Assembly: GCA_964633355.1 (NCBI GenBank)
Contig: CAZWGO010000016.1
Location: 1 to 46,198 of the forward strand
Length of the DNA stretch: 46,198 nt
Reading direction: 5' to 3'
Origin: Micavibrio_B sp964633355
Lineage (GTDB): Bacteria > Pseudomonadota > Alphaproteobacteria > Micavibrionales > Micavibrionaceae
Made by a program: the position numbers and the translations under genes
In this document: in pieces, positions 38,609-46,198 of the stretch
Numbering within the stretch: the stretch's first letter is position 1
How the letters are laid out: the number at the start of each line of letters is the position of its first letter
The notes under the pieces: generated by a model
The model's input: only the letters and a program-made list of their open reading frames with translations
Database searches by the model: none
Told to the model about the DNA's origin: nothing

Positions 38609-39259
38609 ATGCCCGGAAAAATTATCACCATAGCCCAGCATAAAGGCGGCGCAGGCAAGACCACCCTGTCGACGCAAATCTCGGCGGCTTTGTCCCATTC
38701 CGGCGCAAGCGTGCTCTTGCTCGACCTCGACCCGCAAGGATCAAGCACCGAGTGGTTCCAGATGAGAGAGCAGACGCTCAGCGATAGAAACAAAATCGAT
38801 CATGCAAAGATCCAGGGCTGGCGCTTGATGAAGGATCTCGCCTCTTATCGCGATAAATATGATTATGTGATCATCGACACACCGCCGCATGCGGAGAGCG
38901 AAAGCAGCACCTCCATTCGTATGGCCGATCTGGTGCTTATTCCCGTACAACCTTCGCCGCTCGATATCTGGGCCTGCGCGCCGACATTGAAGCTGGTATT
39001 GGCGGATAAAAAATCTCTTCTGATCGTTCTCAATCGCGTACCGTCGAAATCGAAACTCAATGTCATGATCATGGATAAGCTGGAAGCCACGGGCATTCCG
39101 GTATCGCATCAGGCGCTTGGTAATCGCGTTTCTTTTGCCGCGTCGATTATGATGGGCCTCGGCGTTGTCGAATACGAACCGCGCTCCACCGCCGCCGATG
39201 AAATTCGGGGATTGATCCGAGAAATCGAAAAGCAAAAACCGATGGCAAAAGCCGCTTAG
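38609..39259 (+). CDS. Orphan ParA-family ATPase
   Basis: 216 residues. The deviant Walker A KGGAGKTT (about 12-19), LLLDLDPQGSSTEW, and IIDTPPHAESES are typical of ParA/MinD ATPases, which position cargo by nucleotide-driven DNA or membrane binding. No ParB gene is beside it, so it is an orphan form, as seen for cargo-positioning ParA proteins. No N-terminal HTH is present. The 3' end overlaps convergent anmK by 4 nt. Confidence 0.88.
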   Translation: MPGKIITIAQHKGGAGKTTLSTQISAALSHSGASVLLLDLDPQGSSTEWFQMREQTLSDRNKIDHAKIQGWRLMKDLASYRDKYDYVIIDTPPHAESESSTSIRMADLVLIPVQPSPLDIWACAPTLKLVLADKKSLLIVLNRVPSKSKLNVMIMDKLEATGIPVSHQALGNRVSFAASIMMGLGVVEYEPRSTAADEIRGLIREIEKQKPMAKAA

Positions 39260-40413
39260 GCTTTATGCAATCTTCCGCCCTTGCAAGGCGTTTTGACGCC
39301 TGTCGTTGTTGGCAGACTCAAAGGCAAATCCAGCAAATGCCGAACCGCAAGATAAGCAAAGCCTTCAGCCTCGATTGAATCGCCGTTATAGCCGAGATCA
39401 TTGATTGTTTTCACCGGCACATCGAGTTTTGCCGATAACAATGTCATCAAGAATTCATTATGGCGCCCGCCGCCGCAGACATACCAGGCCTTGGCATTCT
39501 CCGGAAAATGATCGCATGAAGCTGCAATCGTTGCCGCCGTAAACTCTGAAAGCGTTGCCATGGCATCTTCCGGCGATAAATCCCATACGCCGGATATATC
39601 CCATACATTCATATCGGCGTTTATCTTTTTGCCTTTATCGGGAAGAAAACCGCGATCCAGCGATTTCGGCGGCAAGCGCTCTAGATAATCGCTTTCCATC
39701 CACTGCTTCAATAATGCCTGATCGGCAGCTCCGGCTTTCGCCTTTTCTCCGGCGAAATCATAAGACTGATCGAAATTCTGTTTCATGAAATCATCCATCA
39801 GCGCGTTGCCGGGACCGGTATCGAAAGCGAGAATATTGTCTTCGTTTTCACCAATCCATGTCACGTTCGACACGCCGCCGATATTCAAAAACACCACCGG
39901 GAATAGATGAGATTTCTGTCGTGCTAAAGCCTGATGATAGAGGGGGATCAACGGTGCGCCTTCCCCGCCTTCCCTGACATCACTGATACGAAACTGATCG
40001 ACGACATCGATACCGGTTTCTTTTGCCAGCAGCGCGCCGTCACCGAGTTGCCATGTAAAACCCTCTTTGGGTTTATGCGTGATAGTCTGTCCGTGAAAGC
40101 CGATCACATCTATATCTTGAGGCGAAAGCTCTTCATTCGCCAGAAATTCATTAACGGCCTGTGCCTGCAAACGGGTTATTTTCTCTTCTGCCGCTTTTGT
40201 CTGATCGTCTGTCGCCGTTTTGCCAAAACAAGCGCGAACTTCGTCTTTTAATGCTGGCGGGTACGGAATGTAATGGGTCGCCCCTGGCTTTACGATGCTT
40301 TTACCGTCTGTTTCCAAAAGGGCCACATCGACCCCATCCAGCGACGTGCCTGACATAAGCCCGATGGCTTTATAAATATCCTTATAAACCCTTGGATTTT
40401 GGCTATCATTCAT
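39256..40413 (-). CDS. anmK: Anhydro-N-acetylmuramic acid kinase
   Basis: 385 residues. It opens and phosphorylates 1,6-anhydro-MurNAc to MurNAc-6-phosphate in cell-wall recycling. Motifs are IGLMSGTSLDGVDVALLETDG, shown in part as LMSGTSLDGVDVALL, then IGFHGQTITHKP, FLNIGGVSNVTW, FDTGPGNALMD and CGGGRHNEFLM. The start ATG 40413 gives an extra 16 residues before the core; a later start is possible. It is divergent from tyrS, an arrangement frequent in alphaproteobacteria. Confidence 0.94.
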   Translation of the reverse strand: MNDSQNPRVYKDIYKAIGLMSGTSLDGVDVALLETDGKSIVKPGATHYIPYPPALKDEVRACFGKTATDDQTKAAEEKITRLQAQAVNEFLANEELSPQDIDVIGFHGQTITHKPKEGFTWQLGDGALLAKETGIDVVDQFRISDVREGGEGAPLIPLYHQALARQKSHLFPVVFLNIGGVSNVTWIGENEDNILAFDTGPGNALMDDFMKQNFDQSYDFAGEKAKAGAADQALLKQWMESDYLERLPPKSLDRGFLPDKGKKINADMNVWDISGVWDLSPEDAMATLSEFTAATIAASCDHFPENAKAWYVCGGGRHNEFLMTLLSAKLDVPVKTINDLGYNGDSIEAEGFAYLAVRHLLDLPLSLPTTTGVKTPCKGGRLHKA

Positions 40414-40450
40414 TGTATTTTATCGCCCTTACGAACCAATTGAGAATATT

Positions 40451-41701
40451 ATGACTTATAAATCAGATTTCCTGAACATACTAGAGAGCCGCGGCTTTAT
40501 CCATCAGGGCAGCGACCTTGCAGGCCTAGACAAGAAACTCACCGAAGGCGTGCAGAGTGCCTATATCGGCTACGATCCTACCGGCACCAGCCTGCATGTC
40601 GGGCATCTATATACAATCATGATGCTCCATTGGTTTCAGCAAGCCGGCCATAAGCCGATCAGCTTGATGGGTGGCGGCACGGCTCTTATTCCTGATCCAA
40701 CGTTAAAAGACAAAACTCGTCCATTGTTGACGCCTGATGAGATCAATAAAAATATCGAAGGCATCAAAACGGTTTTCTCTAGATTTCTGAAATATGGCGA
40801 TGGGAAAACAGATGCCGTCATGGTTAACAACTATGACTGGCTGAAAGAACTCGACTATATCGGCTTTCTTCGTGACATCGGCCTGCATTTTACGATCAAC
40901 CGCATGTTGACGTTCGATTCTGTGCGCATGCGTCTTGAGCGTGAATTACCAATGACGTTCATCGAATTCAATTACATGATTTTGCAAGGCTATGACTTCC
41001 TTGAACTGCACCGTAGATATGGTACCGTTTTGCAAATGGGTGGTTCCGATCAATGGGGCAACATCATCAACGGCGTTGAGCTTGGACGCCGTAAGGACAA
41101 TGCAGAACTGTTTGGCCTCACCGCGCCTTTATTGACAACCGCGTCCGGCGCAAAAATGGGTAAGACCGAAGGCGGCGCTGTTTGGCTTAACGCTGACATG
41201 TTCAGCCCATATGATTACTGGCAATACTGGCGCAATGTTGAAGATAACGATGTTATCCGCTTGCTGAAAGTTTTCACGACATTGCCGCTCGATGAAATTT
41301 CCAAACTTGAAAAATTGCAAGGCGCGGAAATCAACGAAGCCAAGAAAGTTTTGGCTTTCGAAGCGACAAAACTTTGCCATGGTGAAGAAGAAGCCATCGC
41401 TGCCGCCGAAACCGCCCGCCAGACCTTCGAACAAGGAACGGCAAGTGCCAATTTGCCGACGATTGAAATTGCCGAAGCTGATTTGAAAATTGGCATTGCC
41501 GTTACCGATCTCTTACGTCAGGCAGGACTGGTTGAATCAAACGGCGATGCCAAACGATTAATTCAGGGCGGCGGCGCGCGGGTAAATGATCAGGCTGTCT
41601 CGGATGTTGCAGCAAAAATCACAGCCAGCGATCTCACCCAAGATGGCTACATCAAATTGTCTTCGGGTAAGAAAAAGCATGTTCTTGTAAAGATGAAATA
41701 A
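40451..41701 (+). CDS. tyrS: Tyrosyl-tRNA synthetase
   Basis: 416 residues, class I aminoacyl-tRNA synthetase. The HIGH motif is HVGH (residues 49-52) and the KMSKS motif is KMGKT (235-239). GYDFLELHRRYGTVLQMGGSDQWGN contains the tyrosine-binding residues (part: VLQMGGSDQWGN). The C-terminal S4 RNA-binding domain begins near residue 345 (LLRQAGLVESNGDAKRLIQG). The usual bacterial length is 400-420. It is followed by copy 2 of the nested palindrome. Confidence 0.96.
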   Translation: MTYKSDFLNILESRGFIHQGSDLAGLDKKLTEGVQSAYIGYDPTGTSLHVGHLYTIMMLHWFQQAGHKPISLMGGGTALIPDPTLKDKTRPLLTPDEINKNIEGIKTVFSRFLKYGDGKTDAVMVNNYDWLKELDYIGFLRDIGLHFTINRMLTFDSVRMRLERELPMTFIEFNYMILQGYDFLELHRRYGTVLQMGGSDQWGNIINGVELGRRKDNAELFGLTAPLLTTASGAKMGKTEGGAVWLNADMFSPYDYWQYWRNVEDNDVIRLLKVFTTLPLDEISKLEKLQGAEINEAKKVLAFEATKLCHGEEEAIAAAETARQTFEQGTASANLPTIEIAEADLKIGIAVTDLLRQAGLVESNGDAKRLIQGGGARVNDQAVSDVAAKITASDLTQDGYIKLSSGKKKHVLVKMK

Positions 41702-41710
41702 TTCCATTGC

Positions 41711-41770
41711 TTCCCCGCGAAAGCGGGGATCTAATTAAGACTCAGTCCAGATCCCCGCTTTCGCGGGGAA
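41711..41770. repeat. Nested palindromic repeat, copy 2; likely bidirectional terminator
   Basis: 22-bp arms (41711-41732 and 41749-41770) are perfect reverse complements separated by 16 nt, with the same CCCCGC-GAAA-GCGGGG core as 10887-10956. It too lies between convergent genes (tyrS and the AsmA-like gene). Confidence 0.85.
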
Positions 41771-41786
41771 ATCACTATAAATATAC

Positions 41787-44700
41787 TTAATTATTTTTAG
41801 AGGCTGGCGTAGCCTTTCTATTCCTCGGCACGATCGGCTTTTCATCGCGACCTGAGTTTAATCCACCTTCGAACAGGATCGAACGCAGGAAGCCCGGCGC
41901 CAGAACCGATAGCGGGTTAACGCTAACGCTCGGGTCATTGGACGGACCTTTCAGCGAATAAGTCGCCGCGATGACCCCTCCGTTTTTACCACCAGTCAGC
42001 AATTGTCCAACAATCGGAATAGAGCTCACAACTTTGTTGATTTGCGAGATCGGCACAAATGTCCCGCTTAAATCCAATGTCTCTTTCGTCTGGTTGATAA
42101 CCCCGCCGAATGTCAATCCAACGGAACCGCCGCTGGTCGCGCCGTCATATAAATTGATAATGCGGTCGCCGCGTCTGGTTTGACGCCAGATGAAATTCGA
42201 TTTGAGCTTGCTGAAAGAAATGCCGTCATTGGCGAGAAGCTCTGGCAAGCCCGTAATGCTGAACGCGCCGATCAATTTCGCCAGCGCAGGGGCTTTAACG
42301 ACCTTAAAGTTCTCGATGACTGCCGCGCCTTGGATATCGTTAATCTTGCCGCCCTGCATCTGCGCACCGGACAGGCTTAAATTTCCGCCGACCATATTGG
42401 AGTACGCGCCGATGGATTTGAGCGCTGCGCCGGCATCATTCGAATCCATGCGCAAATTCATTACGCCCTTGCTGCTCGGCGAAAGATTGATCGAGAAATC
42501 ACCGGCGCCCGCTTTGGATTTTAAATCTAGTTTTTTTACTTCGCCGACGGGATTGACAACCGCCTGCATTGTAACGTTCTTCAAAGCCTGCTCCGGCGCA
42601 TCGCCCATACGCATGGAGGAGACTTTGACGTTCACATCGACATCGCGGCTGCGTTTTTCGCCGCTATTGTTTTCGCTTTTACCAAGAAAAGCCCGAGCAT
42701 CGAGCGAAGCGCCATTCGCATCGACTTTCATGGCCGAAGCTGTCTGATCGATCTTTAATTTGAAATCATTCTCGCCCAGTTTTATTTTTTCGAAACTGGC
42801 GGAGATGACGTTATTTTCCTTGCCCAGCATGCCGAAGGTCAAAACGCCGCCCTTGGCATGATCGGAACCGATCGTGACGTTCAAATCACTCACTTTTTGA
42901 ATGGTATCGCCTTTCAAGAGCAGTTTTGCCGTTGCGTTTCCGGCAACGCCCTCTTTCTTGACGTAGTTAAGGGGCTTGACGAATGTTTGCCCTTGCGTCA
43001 AATCGGCTTTGATATCGATATTGGTCGTTTTGTCTGTTTTTTCTACATAATCGAGATCGATAGCTGCTTTGCCGCTGACATAATCCGATAGATCGATGCC
43101 GAATTTCTTGCGCATGGCATCGTCCGTCACCAGTTTGGCCTTGATGGCGGATGAGTATGGCGCGCCTTCAAGGCTTAAATATTCCGAATAACTGAAATCC
43201 ATCGGCGTGCCGTCCAATGCGCCTTTACCGGAAATATCGAACGCCCCTTTTTCAACTTTGAGTTTCAGTGGTCCACCGGATAAATCCATCCCCTTCACGA
43301 TACCGGGAAGTTTGGTATCGGTCAGCGTCGCATCGACTGTCGCAATCACCTGATCGGCAGGCAGATCTGCAATCGTTGGGAATGTCACCGCTACATTGAT
43401 ATCGCCCATACCCTCGATCTTGCTGCGGTCCATTTTCAGCTTGTCGCCAAGGCTGATCGGCTCCAGCGCAATATAGTCAAAGGCTGTTTTGAGCGGTCCC
43501 TTTAAATTAAGTTTTACTTCTGCCTGCCCTATCTCGTGATCGGCGGCGGTCAGTTTCGTAATGGTAATCGAGCCGTTGGACACATCCATGTCCTTGAGCT
43601 TCGCTTTCTCGACAATGATGGTCAGCGTATCGTCTTTGATCGTCGCATGGCCCGAGCCTTCAGACAGCGCATATAGAGGCGCACGGTAATCACAGGTCAA
43701 ATTCTCGTAATCGAACCGTCCCGATATATTACCCGCCATCGCCCATTTGCCGTTTTCGTTCTTGAACGGCAAAATCACAGACAGATTCTTGATAATGCCT
43801 TTGGATAGTTTTTCAGTGAACCAGATGGTTACGCCGAGATTTTCCGCACCTTCCGGCCAGACGGACGCGATCTGGTCTATACTAATTTCCGGCAATTTCA
43901 ATTCGACGGCGATAATTCCCGTCTCTGCGTTTCTGTCACCGGCGATTTCAAAACTCTGCTGAATTTTTCCATCTTGTGAAGTTGTTACTTGTCCGTCCAG
44001 ACTTTGCAGATTCCATTCAAGATCGAAATTTCCGGTTAAATGCCCGTCGAAAATATAATTCTCTTTCATCAGCCCCGGCAGCGTGGGCAAATTCAGCGCC
44101 CAGAGACCGGCATCGATATCGTCCATATTAAATGTAAACTGGATACTGTCTTTCAGTTTCCTGCGCGAAATGACGGCATTTATTTTTGAATTCATATTTT
44201 GCGCGCCGGTATATTCCAAAACCATATTGACGTTATCTGTTTCGCGCTGAACCGTTACATCCGCCGATGGAAGATTGAAAATCTTGTTTTGAGATTTGTC
44301 GTCGATTGAGATTGTCGCATCCTTGATCACGAAGGCGCGTAGCTTGGAGAGCGGCAAACGTGACGTATCGCTTAAAAAACCGCCGAGGAACATGCTGTCA
44401 CCCAGCTCCTGCGCGGTGATCGGTGTACGTCCTGTATCTTGCGGTGCCTGGTCGTTGGCAATCAAGAAAGAAATTTTCCCGTCGACACTTTTTTCCAGAC
44501 GGATAACAGGGCTTTGAATGAAAATGCTTTCCAGCGAAACGATACCGAGCAATAGCGGCGCTTTGTCTATCTGGATTCCGACTTTAGATACACTGAAAAC
44601 CTCACCGCCGTCCTGCATAACCGATAAATCGGCCACGCCGAGCGTCAACGGGGAATCGAGGCTTTTCCATTCCGCGACCATGCCTTTAACGTGAACATTG

Positions 44701-44885
44701 ACGCCTTCTTTATCGCCGCCCAGTGCCCGTTGGACATAAGGCTCGGCCCAGCTGATATCGACCGGCCCCTTACTCAAATGCCAGAACGCATAAAAAATGC
44801 CCAAAGACCCGATCAGGAGCAAAACCGCCAAGATCGCCGCGCAAACTTCAATAACCGTCTTGAAATGTCTGATACTCTGGTGCAC
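41787..44885 (-). CDS. AsmA-like/DUF3971 envelope protein (YhdP/TamB-type)
   Basis: 1032 residues. One N-terminal transmembrane helix (about 14-37, VCAAILAVLLLIGSLGIFYA) anchors a very long periplasmic beta-rich region. The first ~250 residues match DUF3971. The last ~250 match an AsmA-like C-terminal domain (VPISQINKVVSSIPIVGQLL, then GVIAATYSLKGPSNDPSVSV). YhdP, TamB and AsmA form periplasm-spanning grooves thought to carry phospholipid to the outer membrane. Together with the Mla-type operon this is the second predicted lipid-transfer system in the window. It starts 57 nt from bcp, in the opposite direction. Confidence 0.88.
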   Translation of the reverse strand: MHQSIRHFKTVIEVCAAILAVLLLIGSLGIFYAFWHLSKGPVDISWAEPYVQRALGGDKEGVNVHVKGMVAEWKSLDSPLTLGVADLSVMQDGGEVFSVSKVGIQIDKAPLLLGIVSLESIFIQSPVIRLEKSVDGKISFLIANDQAPQDTGRTPITAQELGDSMFLGGFLSDTSRLPLSKLRAFVIKDATISIDDKSQNKIFNLPSADVTVQRETDNVNMVLEYTGAQNMNSKINAVISRRKLKDSIQFTFNMDDIDAGLWALNLPTLPGLMKENYIFDGHLTGNFDLEWNLQSLDGQVTTSQDGKIQQSFEIAGDRNAETGIIAVELKLPEISIDQIASVWPEGAENLGVTIWFTEKLSKGIIKNLSVILPFKNENGKWAMAGNISGRFDYENLTCDYRAPLYALSEGSGHATIKDDTLTIIVEKAKLKDMDVSNGSITITKLTAADHEIGQAEVKLNLKGPLKTAFDYIALEPISLGDKLKMDRSKIEGMGDINVAVTFPTIADLPADQVIATVDATLTDTKLPGIVKGMDLSGGPLKLKVEKGAFDISGKGALDGTPMDFSYSEYLSLEGAPYSSAIKAKLVTDDAMRKKFGIDLSDYVSGKAAIDLDYVEKTDKTTNIDIKADLTQGQTFVKPLNYVKKEGVAGNATAKLLLKGDTIQKVSDLNVTIGSDHAKGGVLTFGMLGKENNVISASFEKIKLGENDFKLKIDQTASAMKVDANGASLDARAFLGKSENNSGEKRSRDVDVNVKVSSMRMGDAPEQALKNVTMQAVVNPVGEVKKLDLKSKAGAGDFSINLSPSSKGVMNLRMDSNDAGAALKSIGAYSNMVGGNLSLSGAQMQGGKINDIQGAAVIENFKVVKAPALAKLIGAFSITGLPELLANDGISFSKLKSNFIWRQTRRGDRIINLYDGATSGGSVGLTFGGVINQTKETLDLSGTFVPISQINKVVSSIPIVGQLLTGGKNGGVIAATYSLKGPSNDPSVSVNPLSVLAPGFLRSILFEGGLNSGRDEKPIVPRNRKATPASKNN

Positions 44886-44942
44886 TTAAAAGAACCGTTT
44901 TCCTGTTAAATCAAAGATTTATAATAGCTCAAGGATTATAGA

Positions 44943-45404
44943 ATGACAGTCTCAATTGGCAAAAAAGCGCCTGATTTTACATTACCCCGCGATGGCGGAG
45001 GCACGATTTCGCTCTCCGCGTTTAAAGGGCAGAAAGTAATCCTCTATTTTTATCCTAAGGACGATACGTCGGGCTGCACGGCGCAGGCCTGCGATTTCAC
45101 GAAAAATATAGCGTCGTTCAATAAACTGGGCGTGCAGGTTATCGGCCTGTCGAAAGACAGCGTAAAAAAACATGACAAATTCCGCGATAAATACGATTTA
45201 AAATTCCCGCTGGCCTCGGATGAAGACGGCACGGTGTGCGCGGCTTACGGTGTCTGGGTCGAAAAATCGATGTATGGCCGCAAATATATGGGCATCGAGC
45301 GCACGACTTTCCTGATCGATGAACAGGGCAAGATCACGCATATCTGGAACAAGGTCAAAGTTCCGGGACATGTCGATGAAGTGAAGAAAGCCTTGAAAGA
45401 ATAA
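44943..45404 (+). CDS. bcp: Thioredoxin-dependent peroxiredoxin, Bcp family
   Basis: 153 residues. It reduces peroxides using Cys45 in YPKDDTSGCTAQAC as peroxidatic and Cys50 as resolving residue (the atypical five-residue spacing of Bcp/PrxQ). The N-terminal APDFTLP motif is also seen. Length is typical. AAGGAT precedes the ATG. The bcp/AsmA-like/tyrS/anmK neighbourhood is common in alphaproteobacteria. Its stop directly abuts that of the convergent gene at 45405. Confidence 0.95.
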   Translation: MTVSIGKKAPDFTLPRDGGGTISLSAFKGQKVILYFYPKDDTSGCTAQACDFTKNIASFNKLGVQVIGLSKDSVKKHDKFRDKYDLKFPLASDEDGTVCAAYGVWVEKSMYGRKYMGIERTTFLIDEQGKITHIWNKVKVPGHVDEVKKALKE

Positions 45405-45737
45405 TTATGCTGCCTTAGCAGAGAATGTCCGCTGCATGGCGATCAATTCGCCGTGATTGCGGCTCAGCGTAGTATCGTCACCTGTCAGGAAATGAACAAT
45501 GGTTTCCGTGCCCGGAAAAAACACGACACCGTCTTGCGGCTCGTGATGAGTAATCGCGATATCAAGACGCGGACCGCGCACGCGGGCAAGGGTGTCGCCG
45601 ACGAATTTGAATGTCAGGCCAGATAGGCGCACGACTTTCGAATGGCCGTTCGAGCTATAATCTATATAGCCGTGCTTCAAGGCTACGTCCGCCATGGACC
45701 AGATTTTTTCGATACGGGACGACAATTCGGTTTGCAT
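45405..45737 (-). CDS. Hypothetical protein, 110 residues
   Basis: No family is recognised. The protein is soluble with no signal peptide. An N-terminal helix (ELSSRIEKIWSMADVALKHG) is followed by beta-rich segments (HSKVVRLSGLTFKFVGDTL, RGPRLDIAITHH, DGVVFFPGTETIVHFL) and ends in KAA. The stop is immediately next to that of bcp with no spacer. A terminator-like hairpin lies upstream at 45759-45791, belonging to the next gene. No clear Shine-Dalgarno stands out. Confidence 0.65.
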   Translation of the reverse strand: MQTELSSRIEKIWSMADVALKHGYIDYSSNGHSKVVRLSGLTFKFVGDTLARVRGPRLDIAITHHEPQDGVVFFPGTETIVHFLTGDDTTLSRNHGELIAMQRTFSAKAA

Positions 45738-45758
45738 TTACAACACTCAATAATAAAA

Positions 45759-45791
45759 AAGGATCGCCAGCTTATAAGGCAGGCGATCCTT
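45759..45791 (-). terminator. Intrinsic terminator after the alpha/beta hydrolase gene
   Basis: AAGGATCGCC and GGCGATCCTT form a 10-bp stem around a 13-nt loop; on the minus strand TTTTTT follows. It sits 17 nt after the hydrolase stop. Confidence 0.88.
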
Positions 45792-45808
45792 GATAAGCAA
45801 GGACTAAT

Positions 45809-46198
45809 TTAAGCGGCTTTCTTCTTACGCGCAGGCTTTTCTGCCGCTACGTCTTCCGGCTTGGCCAAAAGGCCTTGAAGGGCGACAGGCTTGACGCCGA
45901 CGCCGCGCATGTTCAGGTAGTCGTGAACATGTTCGCTCAGCATATCTGTATGCTCGTTGTAGAAATGGTTTGCGCCGTCGATCACGCGGTAATCGACGCT
46001 GATGCCTTTTTGAGCATTGAGTTTTTGCACCAGTTTCTCGACTGCCGGTTCCGGCACGATATTGTCTTTATTCCCTTGCAGGATCAGGCCGCTTTGCGGG
46101 CACGGCGCAAGGAAAGAGAAATCGATCTCATTAGCTGGCGGGCAAACGGAGACGAAGCCCTTGATTTCCGGACGCCGCATCAAGAGCTGCATGCCGAT
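45809..46198 (-). CDS. Alpha/beta hydrolase (5' end beyond window)
   Basis: The C-terminal 129 residues are visible; the frame runs through the right edge (codons before Met at 46192 are ATC GGC). Seen are LLMRRPEIKGFVSVCPPANE, shown in part as MRRPEIKGFVSVCPP, then GLILQGNKDNIVPEP with an acidic catalytic-type Asp and the catalytic-type His in IDGANHFY. This matches the small alpha/beta hydrolase/dienelactone-hydrolase-like proteins. The nucleophile elbow lies outside the window. The C-terminal tail (AEKPARKKKAA) is an unusual Lys/Ala-rich extension. Confidence 0.82.
   Translation of the reverse strand: MGMQLLMRRPEIKGFVSVCPPANEIDFSFLAPCPQSGLILQGNKDNIVPEPAVEKLVQKLNAQKGISVDYRVIDGANHFYNEHTDMLSEHVHDYLNMRGVGVKPVALQGLLAKPEDVAAEKPARKKKAA

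Overview
The window looks like chromosomal DNA of a free-living alphaproteobacterium of moderate G+C. The evidence is a C4-type 5-aminolevulinate synthase, a STAS-fused MlaE permease with an MCE protein and auxiliary lipoprotein, SapC, a DmdC-type acyl-CoA dehydrogenase, the anmK/tyrS/AsmA-like/bcp neighbourhood, and stress promoters of the GGAAC-N16/17-(C/T)GTT kind used by EcfG-type sigma factors. The genus cannot be fixed from sequence alone. No rRNA, tRNA, CRISPR array, insertion sequence or integrase was seen.

Layout. (1) 1-1843: the 3' part of an Uup-type ABC-F ATPase gene (minus strand). (2) 2431-10880: seven tightly packed plus-strand genes, hemA, a hemC-hemD fusion, hemB, hemE, hemN, a hemY-like gene and hemH. 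They encode every step from glycine plus succinyl-CoA to protoheme. (3) 10964-14359: a minus-strand Mla/MCE lipid transporter (STAS-permease, ATPase, MCE protein, lipoprotein). (4) 14604-16322: an orphan two-partner-secretion outer-membrane transporter. (5) 16367-28947: an envelope/stress island with two hybrid histidine kinases, an orphan OmpR-type regulator, an ECF-type sigma factor and many small stress or envelope proteins (YflT-like, YqjD/YqjE-like, entericidin, ExoD, PRC-barrel, DUF1328, OsmB-like, EF-hand). Four genes under 60 codons were found here by reading the sequence. Several transcription units start behind GGAAC-type promoter candidates. (6) 28994-29856: a divergent XRE / S24-type repressor pair. 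(7) 29831-36499: cysQ, ugd, sapC, a coiled-coil HTH protein, a secreted Cys-rich protein and an acyl-CoA dehydrogenase. (8) 36629-46198: a lytic transglycosylase behind a near-consensus sigma-54 promoter, Sua5, an orphan ParA, anmK, tyrS, a 1032-residue AsmA/DUF3971 protein, bcp, a small unknown and a truncated alpha/beta hydrolase.

Genes are densely packed. Convergent pairs overlap or abut (29831-29856, 34332-34375, 37558-37561, 39256-39259, 45404/45405). Longer intergenic gaps carry palindromic repeats of at least three families: a nested CCCCGC-GAAA-GCGGGG element in two copies (10887-10956 and 41711-41770), a GTCAT(T/C)CTGAGC element (33604-33710), and a CCTTCTCCC/CCCTCTCCC twin hairpin (36096-36196).

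The most interesting points are the complete heme operon with a HemC-HemD fusion and a zinc-type HemB, the stress island with a shared promoter motif and unlisted micro-proteins, the sigma-54-driven transglycosylase, and a repressor gene that appears to make a leaderless mRNA and to lack the usual S24 catalytic lysine.
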